Shown: positions 23,323 through 34,189 of the stretch, in pieces
Numbering within the stretch: position 1 is the first letter of the stretch
Layout: each line of letters starts with the position of its first letter
Assembly (NCBI RefSeq): GCF_048544455.1
Contig: NC_133534.1
Span: forward strand, 122,908,269 to 122,972,268
Length of the DNA: 64,000 bases
Source of the DNA: Silene latifolia
Lineage: Eukaryota; Streptophyta; Magnoliopsida; Caryophyllales; Caryophyllaceae
Direction of reading: 5' to 3'
Translations under genes and position numbers: made by a program
The notes under the pieces: generated by a model
Seen by the model: the letters and a program-made list of their open reading frames with translations, nothing else
Database searches by the model: none
What the model was told of the DNA's origin: nothing

Positions 23323-23457
23323 TGGTGCTATGTGATTAAGTTCTTACTTTTTTGTCTATTTTGATTTTGCTTTAACCTTGAGAAACTTGTTCCTCAAGGA
23401 TTGTTTTTACCGTTTTCTTGTAGTTTCCATGTTTGTAGTTGTATCTTTATCTTGACC

Positions 23458-24792
23458 ATGATGATGCAAGACTTAACATATGGAGTATATGTTGGATCTT
23501 TTGAGTATGACTATGGGTATGGGGAGTTTGAGGAGCAAGTCAACACAAACCTACCTTACTACTCATACAATGAAAATCCTAACTACTACCCCAATTTTTC
23601 CCACCAAAATCACCACACCCAATATCAACAACAACCACCCACCCAATACCCATTTCACAATGAACTTCAATTGCCACAATACAACCACTTTCACACCTAC
23701 CCACAACAAAAAGATGAACCCATTCAAAACATGATTCTCCAAATGATGGGAAATCAACAAAACTTCTTCAAACAAATGCTAGAAGAGAGCCAAAAAGAAG
23801 ATAATGTTCTTAAAAACATTGTTATCCAAAGAGAGGAATTGAGGATTCAAATTGCCCAATTAAAAGAATCTCAAGCAATCACTCACCACCGTTCTTTGGA
23901 CATTGAGCATAAATGCGAATTTGAAGTAGTGACCTTTGACATGGAAGATGAGAAGTGGGAGGAGCCAAGTTCCTTGAGCTCTCGCGACTATGAAAGTGTT
24001 GTGTTCGATGAAGAAGACACGAGGTTGAGCAAACCAAATACTCTTAACCTTTGTGAGTATGAGGGTGTGTCTTTTGATTTAGGCGTCGAGGTGTTGAAAA
24101 AAGAGTTACATGAAGCCCACATTTATGATTCATGTGAAGATAGCAACAATGATGATGAACCTAGAGGAGGGACTCACAATATCACCTTGCTTGAGGAGCC
24201 TATCCTTGAGGCATTTGAGATACCCTATCATGAAGAAGAACGTCCTTCCTTTATCCTTCATAAAGACCACTTGGCACCTATCTTGGAGCCAATAATCATT
24301 GAAGAGGATATGATAGACCTTCTTCAAAAGGCCAAAGTTTCTTACAAGAGCTACTTGGTGAAAAAGCTCAAAGAGAAAATTGCTCGTGAGGCTACTTGTG
24401 AAGATTTGGCACCCGCAATCTTAACTCCTAAGGTATCCAATCATCAAAGCCATGAAAATTCTCCTTCTACCTTGGAAGGATTGAAAAATCAAAATGCTAT
24501 CATCATCACCAAAATTGAAGAAGAAGTTGGTAAGTGGAAGTCCACGGATGAAAATGAACCACACTTCATGCTTAGTGTTGACAAGAATCATGGGTTTACC
24601 TATTTGAAGCATCGGGAAAGCTCTAACACTAAGGAGAAGGCAAGAAAAAGAACATTCTACAAGCCTCCTTGGCCAAATTTCATATTCAGATTGAGCAACC
24701 CATACTTGTGCTTATTTGGAGCTTGTTCACAAGCTTTTGATCTTTTATTAAGAGCTTTGAGCTCTATGGATAAGAATTTAAAATTGAACTAG
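23458..24792 (+). CDS. Ath-C ORF in gag position: Q/N-rich, coiled-coil and acidic protein
   Basis: An uninterrupted frame of 444 residues from the first ATG (23458; two more ATG follow directly). Residues about 15-90 are rich in Tyr, Gln, Asn, His and Pro (NENPNYYPNF, TQYQQQPPTQYPF). Residues about 92-140 look like a coiled coil (NQQNFFKQMLEESQ) and resemble the segment after the zinc knuckle in Ath-A gag (NQQEFFTQMQKDSQ). After that comes a long acidic part with no family I recognise, and a short aromatic C-terminus (PPWPNFIFRLSNPYLCLFG). The capsid domain, zinc knuckle and protease of a normal Athila are absent. An open frame of this length in a young element suggests it is translated; function unknown. 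Confidence 0.75.
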   Translation: MMMQDLTYGVYVGSFEYDYGYGEFEEQVNTNLPYYSYNENPNYYPNFSHQNHHTQYQQQPPTQYPFHNELQLPQYNHFHTYPQQKDEPIQNMILQMMGNQQNFFKQMLEESQKEDNVLKNIVIQREELRIQIAQLKESQAITHHRSLDIEHKCEFEVVTFDMEDEKWEEPSSLSSRDYESVVFDEEDTRLSKPNTLNLCEYEGVSFDLGVEVLKKELHEAHIYDSCEDSNNDDEPRGGTHNITLLEEPILEAFEIPYHEEERPSFILHKDHLAPILEPIIIEEDMIDLLQKAKVSYKSYLVKKLKEKIAREATCEDLAPAILTPKVSNHQSHENSPSTLEGLKNQNAIIITKIEEEVGKWKSTDENEPHFMLSVDKNHGFTYLKHRESSNTKEKARKRTFYKPPWPNFIFRLSNPYLCLFGACSQAFDLLLRALSSMDKNLKLN

Positions 24793-25579
24793 TTTGGTGG
24801 AGTCCTATCTCAAACCACCATTTGTAAGATATTTCTTGAGCCCCTTTACTTTGTATAATATTGTACATTATTACATTTGCATTTAATTTCTTGCATGAGA
24901 GAGAAGCGAGAGAGAGAGTCATCTTACATGTTTCATGAGCAAATTTCAGAAAAAGATAAGGAAAAAGAGAAAATTGGTGAGAAGGGGTGCGTTATGTCAC
25001 GGAAAAAGGAAGAAAAAGAAGGAAAAGAATAGAAGACGCTCGGATCGAGAGGACGACGCCCGACCAAGACCCGCGGAAAAGAAAAAGGCTAAAACTGAAG
25101 AAGAATCCGTGCGGATTCGAGCGAATCCGCCCGTCCTGGACAATACGTCCGTCTTCTTCACGGGACGCCCGTCCCGTGTGTCATCCAGAAGCAAGATTTT
25201 AAGCTGTGAAAGAATCCGTGCGGATTGTTCACAATCCGCCCGTCCCGATCAAGCCGCGCGTCCTATATAAAATCCGCCCGTCTTTCCCCGCTTCTCAGCC
25301 AACGAAATTCTCTGTGCTAGAATCCGTGCGGATTCTAGAAAAGACGCCCGTCTTCTTCCTCGACAATCCGCCCGTCCTGACTGAAATCCGCTCGGATTGT
25401 CCTGTTCCTTCGGATAAAACGGGTCCGATCCAACCTTATCCGTTCGGATTCCCTACTCCTTCTATATAATCACCCCCTTTCTCCCTCATTTCCTCACCTT
25501 AACAAACTCTAAAAACACTCATCTCAATCCTCAAAATCACCATCCCATCCTCAAAAACACCCCCATCACCAACATCCAA
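24793..25579 (+). other. Ath-C spacer with motif cluster and internal TATA upstream of ORF1
   Basis: Holds about fifteen CpG-rich composite sites at 25033-25450 (for example AATCCGTGCGGATT three times, AATCCGCCCGTCTT, AAGACGCCCGTCTT and AATCCGCTCGGATT), the same grammar as in the LTR U3. A TATATAA follows at 25463-25469, 111 bp before the ORF1 ATG. A GA-rich run lies at 24898-24920. No coding motif is visible. Confidence 0.65.
25463..25469 (+). promoter_or_regulatory. Candidate internal TATA box for Ath-C ORF1
   Basis: TATATAA followed by TCACCCCCTTT, directly after the motif cluster and 111 bp before the ATG at 25580. The order matches the LTR promoter. Confidence 0.5.
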
Positions 25580-27151
25580 ATGGCACCATTGACAAACACC
25601 AAAGGAAAGGCCAAGAAATTGGTTGAATCATTCGGGAAGAAGCGCAAAGGATCAACCTCTTCAACACCGCGAGAGGTAGTACTACCAAGGAGCACCCGAC
25701 CCTTAATGAGGGGAGGTATTGAACAACTCAACCACTTCCAAGAAGTGCTCTTTCAATCCGATGACCACCGCCAAAAATTTGTCGAGCTACTAGGTAAGAA
25801 GTACGAACCTACTCAATTTGTAGACACTAGGGTGTTGGAAATCCTTAAGATAAGGTACCCTACCGAGATGTTCTTTAATGGCCTTGGCATTGGGAAACTT
25901 TTCCATGCCCATGAAGAGACTTACCTTAGTCTCACCCTTGAATTCTTGAGTAGCCTTCGCATTATGGCGGATACCCACAACAATGTAGGCATGGAGTTTA
26001 GGTTATGCAACCTAGACCATAGTCTTTCGCTTGAGGAATTTGCCTATGTTTTCGGTCTTGAAGTACCCACCGACCATACCGAGAAGCCCGATAATTTTGG
26101 TGTGGACTTTCTTTGGAAGGCTATCTCCGGGAGGGACTTTACCCATATAAAACGTTGCTATACCTTTGCCATCCAACATCCGGTGATTCGATTCACCGAA
26201 CGCTTTGTAGCCGGTTGCATCAATGGGAGGTACGAACAAGATAGGTGTACTCTCATCGACTTAACTTTTCTTGAGTCCTATTTGAATGTTCGAGCGGTGA
26301 GGCGTTATAACTTTAATACGCCACTTGAGATACTTACTAGGTTCCATGATTTTGCTCAAGGGACCACCCAACTCAAAACCTTCGTGATGGGAGGTCTAAT
26401 TACCATTTTGGCCCACCACCTTTGTCCCGGGTTCAATACCCGAGGAACCTATACTCCTCTTGAGGGGAGGACTTTGATTGATGAGCACACCATCTTCCAC
26501 AGTCACCGATGGTGTAACTACACTCGAGATGGGAGTGTGGAGTGGCACACCAAGGGGTGCACTTCAATGATCCTTGAAGGATGGAAGATACCGGGCATTG
26601 AACCAAGATTGAGTCCATACTCTCCTCCACCAAGCTACCTCCTTGATATCCAAATTCTTGATAATCCCCCTTAAAGGGAAGAGCCACACCGTCAACCACC
26701 TCGTGGAGGGCCGGGAATACATATTCGCCCACCTTCCTACGTACCTATCCCGCCATACCCTACTCCTTATACCGAATTTCAACCGGCAATCCCCAATACC
26801 CCGGGTATTAATGATTTGATGGCACTCATGAATAGAGTGGACCTTGGGGTGTATAAATGGAGGGAAGACAACTACTTGGCCCTCTACCCCCAATACTATA
26901 ACATGGCTCAACAAGGGTATATTGACCCCGATGGTCCTAAGCCCTCTTGGGCACAACCGGAGCTCTTGTTTCCAAATTATGGGGACCAAGCTTGGGGTCG
27001 AGGAGACGGAGGGCATTCTAGCCAAGGTGGAGGGTACTCGGGTCAAGGAGGAGGATTTGACCAAGGAGGATATTGGGGCCAAGCACCCGGATGTGATCAA
27101 GCCGGAAGCTCTCATGGTTATGGCTATGATCAAGATGAGGATGACGAGTGA
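25580..27151 (+). pseudogene. Ath-C ORF1 (Arabidopsis retrotransposon ORF1-like), one in-frame stop
   Basis: Starts at ATG 25580 with a Lys-rich tail (MAPLTNTKGKAKKLVE). Family segments: HFQEVLFQSDDHRQKFVELL, LTLEFLSSLRI, MEFRLCNLDHSLSLEEFAYV, LWKAISGRDF and MGGLITILAHHL. After 364 residues a single TAA (26672-26674) interrupts the frame. The same phase stays open for 158 more codons (Pro-rich, then Gly/Gln-rich GGYSGQGGGFDQGGYWG, ending DQDEDDE) to a stop at 27151. Ath-B ORF1 also ends in an acidic tail, so the second part belongs to the protein. The stop is either a point mutation or a read-through site. Function unknown. Confidence 0.82.
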
Positions 27152-29230
27152 AAGAGGCCTACTTCACCACTCCCATTTGTATGATACCCATCTCTCCCTC
27201 CCTCTCTCTCTTTTGTATATACATTGCATTTAGTGTAGCTTTTGCATGCATTTGTATTATATTTCATATTGCATTTATATTAGTTAGTTCATATAGATTA
27301 GCTTGCATTGTATTTATCCCACATGATTCATATAAATAGTTTCATATAGACTAGAATTCATGCATTGCCACTAATGGCCAAACCTATTCATTTCTACACT
27401 AGAAATAGTGTTTAAATCGGTTTGGGGAGGTTTGATCATAGGTGACCATAGTTTACTAGAAATCATGCATCATATAGTATAGTTTAGATTGCATTCATTT
27501 ATTATATATGTCATATAGAATTGCATTTAGTTAGAGCATGCATTCATTCATACCATTGCATTTGTACTTCATTTCTAAAAATCAAAAATCCAAAAACATG
27601 TATTTCCTCTTTATTCCTACTCCTACATGTACATTGAGGACAATGTCCAAAATAAAGTGGGGGATGGGAATTTATATTCCAAAAATGCATAAAAATTGAA
27701 AAAATTTCGAAATATCACAAAAATATGTCTTTTAATTTCATTAAAACAAAAACCATAAAAATTTGAAAAATTCAAAAATTCAAAAACATGTTCATTTCCT
27801 TTGTAGTGTAGTCTTGTATATATTGTGTTTGTTCATCCTTGTTCACATTGATTGACTACGCCACATCCGAGACATGAGGATATTGAAGACCGCATGGTAT
27901 GATCTTTCCAATCTCCTTTTTCCTCTTTATGTTAATGACTATGTGGCTTTATTTTGATTGATGCGGTAAAAACAATGTGAACTTAGGACTTGCATTTAGT
28001 TTATATGGCATATTAGTTGGTAGAATCATTTGCATTAGGATGTATATATGTTAGTTGCATCATGGCATGTAGTTTGCATGTTGGAAAAAATTTTGCGAAA
28101 CCGTCGACTTGGGAAGCTTGACAAGTGTATATAGGCCCTAGTAGATGCTTTTTCTTCTTAAGACTTTCCTTGTTAGAATACTTGTAAAACACCCTAGGAT
28201 GTGTCATGCTAGTATCCTTTGACCCATGGATTAAGGCCTAGTCAAGAGTACCTTGTGGTGTGATAACTCCTTGGCTACCGTTTATTCCAAGGTGACCCTT
28301 GAAACCATGCATGCATCCATCCATCATCCATGTTCTACCACATTTTTGTCATCAAAGGGAATGGGCACAAAAAGAAATCAATTTGAGTTCAATGAAATGA
28401 AAAGTGAAATAAAGTTTGCAAATTGCATCAAATGAAAAGAGGAGCAAAAATAGAACTCCTATGCTTCAAATATAAGGCACCCTCGTTACTAATTGGGGTG
28501 ACTTTGAAAATGTTCAAAAAGAAAATGCAAAAAAGTTGAAAGTTGTCAAGTGTCGAAATTGCCAAAAATCAAAAAGAAATTGCAAAGAAAGTGTTCTCAA
28601 ATGCTATATGCCACAAGAAATTGGGGGGAAAAAGAACAAAAACAAAAGCAAACTCCCAAAAGAAACTCAAATACTATCGATCCCTTTTCCATCTTATCCA
28701 TTTTTGTGCATGGTAGAGAGGGGACGACCCTTCTTCTTGTCTAGGCAAGAGGGGGAATTCCGCGATCCTTCAGTGTTTCTAACACCATAGAGAGTCTACT
28801 CTTGACAAAAGCATTTAACGATTGAGGACAAAGGTACCCTAGCTTGACACAATTTGGAGGTGATTTATTGGTATCCTTCTAGGCTTAGTAGTTTGAAGAA
28901 ACTGTATCTATGAAGGAGTGTGTACCCTTGAATTGCTTCCCTTGTAGATAATTTCCGCCACTTAGATGAGGAAAGTGGCTATTCTTTTGTAGATACATCC
29001 ATTATTTGATTTTGCGTGCTTAATGTTTAGATGTGTCGCCATTTTGGCAAGACCCACCTTGCCTTGCAAGAAGGCATCCTACCTCATGGTTGTCTTGTTG
29101 TGAGTTGAAGGGGCGGAGTGAGACCCGCTAATTGTCTCATATCGGTTAGGTTATTAGGTTAGTTTAAATAAAGGTCTAGTTTTAGTCACCTCTTTACTCG
29201 GGACGAGTAAAGGTTCGGTTTGGGGATATT
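27152..29230 (+). other. Ath-C 3' untranslated region
   Basis: About 2.1 kb without coding signal. It holds the palindrome GGACAATGTCC (27638-27648) before AAAGTGGGGGATGGGA (27654-27669), a further run GGTTTGGGGAGG near 27420, and finally GGTTTGGGGATATT just before the 3' LTR, the likely polypurine tract (29217-29230). The several G-runs may be alternative plus-strand primers. Short open frames at 28536-28790 are judged spurious. Confidence 0.65.
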
Positions 29231-30910
29231 TGATGTGAACATTATTTGCGCACATTTAGTCCCCTAATTGAGCCTATTTTGCATACTATTATAACATTCT
29301 ATGGCCACTTTATCCGTCAAAACCTTCCTATTTGCTTTTCTATCGCATTTCATATGTTTTGTAGAAAAGAAGATAATAAGACGGAAATCCCCGTCTTTCA
29401 TGCATATTTGGAAGCATATTGACGATACTAGATGGACTAGTATGAAGAGGAAGCAAGGACCAAAGACCAATCCCACAAGAATAAAATGAAAGTGAACAAA
29501 AAGGGATGAAAAGAAGAAGAATCACTGCTGAAGAACAATCCGAGCGGATTGTCTCCAATCCGCCCGTCTCCTCACAACACAATCCGAGCGGATTTCCACA
29601 AAGACGCTCGGATTGCCCCGCCAGAATCCGCCCGGATTCCGTCGAATCCGCTCGTCTTCCATCAACAGAATCCGCCCGTCCCGACCCCAATACGCACGGA
29701 TTTCTTCACAGTATAATTTCGTCTTCTCCAAGCTACAAAGAAAGAAGCCCTTCCTTCGAGAAATACCGGCTCCTCCCTGTTCCATTTAAAAAGTGTAATT
29801 ACTAGTTTAGCCCTTAGTTAACCCTAAATGCATCCACCTAATTTCCACTATAAATACCCCATCTTTGTAATTAATCAGGTGTGTGGTTTTTAGGAGGAAA
29901 TTCTCTTAGATTAGATTAGGAGTAGATTAGAATAAATTATCATTTAATGTTTCCATAAATTACACATTAATCTCTCCTTAATTATTGTTCAAGTTTATTA
30001 TTCAAGTTTATTATTGGGTAATTGAAGATTATTGGGTGATTGGAGGATTGACAACCTTCCATCAATCATCAAGTTTCTTCTATTATTCTTTGCATTATTA
30101 TTTGGATCACCTCAAGTTTGGTATAATTCCATTACCCTTTAAATCTTTATTGTTCATTTCTTCATTCTATTATCATGTTTATACTTGTTGTGATGTTTGA
30201 CACCATTAATGACATGTTCCTCATGATAATGAGTGAGTAGTTACTTAGCTAGGATTAGTGGGTAATTAGGGGCAACCAACATGGGATTGATTCATGCTTA
30301 ATCTAATATGTTCACATGATTAAATTGCTTGCTTGTTGTGATGTCAACTTTATGCACATGTTATGTTTGATGAAATGCTAAGCCTATGAATCCTTGCATT
30401 TACAACCATCTCTTATCTACTCAACTTGACTTGTAAGATATAACCCAACTCGAGCCTTGTTAGACCATGCATATAAGTTGATTAGGAGGAAAGTAAGTCG
30501 ACTTGTAGGTGTTGTACAATCTAATCGATTCGGCTCCGGGACCCAACTCTTTCTAAGAACCGTAAGATATAACCCAACTCGGTTCCTCCACAACATTAAT
30601 TGCTTGCAACCTTGTGAACATGTTTGTATGATCAACACCATGAATCCCCTATGACCCCATGATATCCTAGCACTTTTAATCAATTGTTTCCATCTTTCCT
30701 TTTATTGCTTGTTTTACCTTATTGTTTGCATTAGTCTAGACACAACTACAAACCCGAACAAATCGTGACACTAGCATAATTTGAGATAGATGGACTTAGA
30801 ACCCAAAGCACACCGTCCCATGGATCGACCTCGACTACCACTAACTAGTTGTATGTTGAGTATTATAAATGTGTTTGATGGATGTGTGACGACCAACTCT
30901 TGTCGCATCA
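29231..30910 (+). repeat. Ath-C 3' LTR (1680 bp)
   Basis: Same length and borders as the 5' LTR (TGATGTG ... CGCATCA), with about 19 scattered substitutions by eye. Includes the motif cluster (about 29537-29700) and TATA box (29849-29856). Followed by the right TSD copy. Confidence 0.95.
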
Positions 30911-30915
30911 ATTGG
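30911..30915 (+). repeat. Target-site duplication of Ath-C, right copy
   Basis: ATTGG, identical to 21617-21621. Confidence 0.92.
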
Positions 30916-30930
30916 CGACTCCGCTGGGGA
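30913..30930 (+). other. Primer-binding site of Tat-1
   Basis: TGGCGACTCCGCTGGGGA. It lay three bases (GAT) after the 5' LTR before Ath-C inserted. Starting TGG and ending GGGGA, it looks like the complement of a tRNA 3' end. Ogre-type elements are reported to use tRNA-Arg, but I could not confirm the tRNA here. Ath-C has moved it 9.3 kb from its LTR, so Tat-1 can no longer start reverse transcription normally. Confidence 0.75.
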
Positions 30931-32496
30931 AAACTAGGACACTTACGTCTTTGTGATCCCTAGATGGTGAGACTCGAACGATGTCTTGGGTGGAATGCAT
31001 TAATTGATATTACGGTCACGGTCGAGTTCCTTGTTCGGGCCCACAACCTAACCCTTTTCGACCAATTGGCTCGTTTCGTCGGCGTGAGTTTTCTCATCCC
31101 CGCGTTTCGAATCCCGATTTAGTCAAGCATACCGTTGACGTTACACATTTCTGTTTCATCAAAGAGCTTTCATCACTTTCGAGCACGAGGCTAGGGCACC
31201 CTCCTTACACATTTTGTTTGGATTGGTATCCCTCTCGCAAATCGGGGTTTGATTGCTTGGTGTGTAACCCACCCTTCTAAGCTAAAACCCGTGTCAGCAT
31301 AATGCATAATATAATGAAACTGTGAGTGCTTATGTGCTATCTGATCATAAGTCCTTCCGTGTCATTTTCAAACTTTCAAAAACACCTCTTTGCGCGGTTA
31401 TAATGGTCATTTCAAACCTCGGTCTTTCGCCGACCAATGCACGCCTTTCTAGGCCGTCGTAATGATGATTTTCAAACCCGGTTTTGTATAACCATTTCAA
31501 CACGCCTTTCTAGGCCGTCGTAATGACGATTTTCAAACCCGGTTTTGTACAACCATTTCAACACGCCTTTCTAGGCCGTCGTAATGATGATTTTCAAACC
31601 CGGTTTTGTATAACCATTTCAACACGCCTTTCTAGGTCGTTGTAATGACGATTTTCAAACCCGATTTTGTACAACCATTTCAAAACGCCTTTCTAGGCCG
31701 TCGTAATGACGATTTTCAAACCCGGTTTTGTATAACTATTTCAACACGCCTTTCTAGGCCGTCGTAATGACGATTTTCAAACCCGGTTTTGTATAACCAT
31801 TTCAACACGCCTTTCTAGGCCGTCGTAATGACGATTTTTAAACCCGGTTTTGTATAACCATTTCAAATCACCTTTTTACGCCGTTATAATCGCCGCGTCT
31901 AGACACGGATTTTAACCCGTTTCGAGCCGACAATGGCTCTTTCAAAACCCGAGAAAAGCACACACCCTTTTCTCGAGACACATTCGGGATCCCGAGGACC
32001 ATGCACCGTCCCCGAGACCTCTTAAAACATTTCAAACTCGATTTTCAAAACATACAATTTTGTATTTCAAAAACCCTCTTGGGAAACGATGCACTGTTTT
32101 CCGAGCCGACTCAAACTCAAACCGTCTTTTTCAAATAAACTTAAGATAACCTTTTCAACTGATCGACTTGCGGAGATCTCTATCTTCCGAAGCCGTCCAT
32201 TAAAGTGGCAAATGAATCTTTTTGAAAATTTCTATTTTCGAAAAATTCAGTCCTCCATTCCAATTCCGCCTCGTGTTTATCGAGTCAAAGCAAACGTACT
32301 TATGGGTCTTTACTAATGAGTCGTCTCACCATGAGACCCGTCCAATGGCGTCACGCCGTCATGTTGGACTCATGTCAAAGGTTCGGTCAAACACCGTCAC
32401 GTCATAAATAGAGTCAGCACCGAGGGACCACACACGGTCGCCCCGTCTTGTTGAGTCTGTCTTTGTCTCGTCCTCTGCGTTGTCTGCGTTTAGTCT
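30931..32496 (+). other. Tat-1 leader between PBS and gag
   Basis: Non-coding, about 1.57 kb. The middle is a tandem array with a 61-bp period (listed separately). The part from 31900 to 32496 holds no recognisable coding sequence, so an extra ORF upstream of gag, known in some Ogre elements, is not seen here. Confidence 0.6.
31439..31866 (+). repeat. 61-bp tandem array in the Tat-1 leader, seven units
   Basis: Unit starts CGCCTTTCTAGGCCGTCGTA at 31442, 31503, 31564, 31625, 31686, 31747 and 31808. Degenerate units flank it near 31383 and 31869. Each unit can fold GCCT-TTCT-AGGC and CGTC-GTAAT-GACG. Differences between units are few. Confidence 0.9.
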
Positions 32497-34172
32497 TTGA
32501 ACCGTGTCGATTTGAGTTGTAATGTGAGCCGTTCTTCTGCCTCAGAGCCATGGCCCCCGTCTTCAGCTTCATCTAACAACAACAATGATAACAACAGAGA
32601 TGTCACAACTGATCAGCTAGCAAGCCTGCTTACCGCTCTTAAGGTCACCCTGGATCGCGTCGAGACCCGTATCGACGCCCTGGAGAACAAGGAAACTGGG
32701 GAACATAATACCCCACCTCTGACTGAAACTAAGAAGAGACTAAAACTCTTGGAAGAACAGCTCCTAGCCCGGGGTAACAATATCCATCTTGAGAACAACC
32801 GAAGGTTCGAGCCTGTCGGGGACCAGTTACCTGACAACTTCACCCTGACTGACGTACCTAAGTTCAAGGGAGTGGAGGACCCACTCAACCATATACGTGC
32901 TTTCAAGGACTACATGGCCATTAAGGGGGTCAAACAGGAGCTCTTTACCCGGATCTTCCCATCCTCTTTGGAGCCGATTCCTCGCCAATGGTACTACTCC
33001 TTGGACCCAAAAAACCTTACTACTTGGGATGAGATCGCAGTTGAGTTTGCCAAGCAGTATGCCGACAACGTCGAAATCCAGGCCAACACCCGCACTCTCG
33101 AGGTGTTAACCTAAAACGACAAGGAAGGGTTCACTGAGTTCCTAACCCGTTGGAGGAGGGTGAGTACTCAATTGGTCAGTAAACCGAGTGAATCAACTCT
33201 GGTGGAAAAATTTGTCAACAATCTCCGCCCGGTTTATGCCAACCTACTGAGGTATAAGAATATCAAAACTTTTCAAGATCTGCAGATTCTGGGGACGCGT
33301 ATTGAGGACGACCTGCAAAAGGGTGTCTTAGCAAAGACCACTGGCAGGGGTTACCAGGGATCCACCTCAACCGGATCTCGCCCTTACGGTCAGACAAACA
33401 AGATTGATGAGGTCAACCTCGTCGAACCATCTGCCAAGAAAACCGAGCACCCCAGAGAGTGTTCACCAACATAGGGTCGACTTATGCAAGTGCCCTGAAA
33501 AGGCTCATGAATCAGGGGAAGCTACAACCGATCGGATCCACCCCGGATCCGACCGACGCCAAGAAGTCCCGATTTCGGAACCCTAACGCCTACTGCCAGT
33601 ATCATCGAGGGAAGGGGCATGATACCGAAAATTGCTTCAAACTCAAACATCTCATTCAAGACATGATTGAGAAGGGAGATTTGCCTATACCCCTACCAAC
33701 TAAGCCGAACAACAAGACGAATCCATTAGGAATTCACGCCATCTCTGACGATGAGCCGACCCTAGACTGCTCTCGCCTCATCTTGCCGATTGACGACGAG
33801 GTGAATGTTCTGGAAAAGGATTATTCAGACGGAGTGTTTGTGTTTAGTGCTGCCACCATGCTCACTATGTTTCAACAAGTTGAAGAGGCCATAGCCAGCC
33901 TCTCTGAAAGACTCACCCGACTCGACGGCGCCTACCGTCGACTCATCTTCAATCCCCCAACACCGCGCCCACGGGAGAATTCCCCAAGCATTCAAAACTA
34001 CCCACCCCAGGATGGATTGCTCCCGCGACCATTCTGGCATAGACCTCACGAAAATCACCTTCAAAATAACTACCCACAAAATAACTACCCCATAAAAATC
34101 GCCGTCACAAAAATATTCCCACAAGAACTACCCACCGAGGAATACCCCTCCAAGGTATCCTCGAGACTCTGA
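32497..34172 (+). pseudogene. Tat-1 gag, broken
   Basis: The frame opens after a TAG at 32491 and has no ATG near its start, so the start is unclear or lost. It has a coiled-coil-like N-terminus (LASLLTALKVTLDRVETRID), the capsid domain (FKGVEDPLNHIRAFKDYM, SSLEPIPRQWYYSLDPKNL, LTRWRRVSTQLVSKPS) and a zinc-binding motif YCQYHRGKGHDTENCFKLK of the Tat form C-X2-H-X4-H-X4-C. Lesions: an in-frame TAA at 33112-33114 and a frameshift near 33465. Gag would form the particle core and bind RNA. Confidence 0.87.
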
Positions 34173-34189
34173 AATTAACGGCATATGGA

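Larger units (their letters stand above)
21622..30910 (+). mobile_element. Ath-C: complete non-autonomous Athila-like retrotransposon
   Basis: Total 9289 bp with two 1680-bp LTRs, the TSD ATTGG, a perfect 18-base tRNA-Asp PBS and a G-rich run before the 3' LTR. The internal region holds only a single unusual ORF in the gag position (23458-24792) and ORF1 (25580-27151). No capsid-type gag domain, zinc knuckle, protease, RT or integrase is present. About 19 LTR differences by eye (near 1.1 percent) imply fairly recent movement, which must have used proteins of a related element. It is inserted in Tat-1 at the PBS. Confidence 0.93.

Noticed and set aside
28536..28790. Lys/Asn-rich short open frame in Ath-C
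   Set aside because: Untranslated 3' region of the element, AT-rich, two overlapping phases, no homology recognised.
30913..30930. tRNA-like matches at primer-binding sites (also 5475, 23305, 57768)
   Set aside because: Only 12-18 bases complementary to tRNA 3' ends are present, with no cloverleaf; these are priming sites, not tRNA genes.
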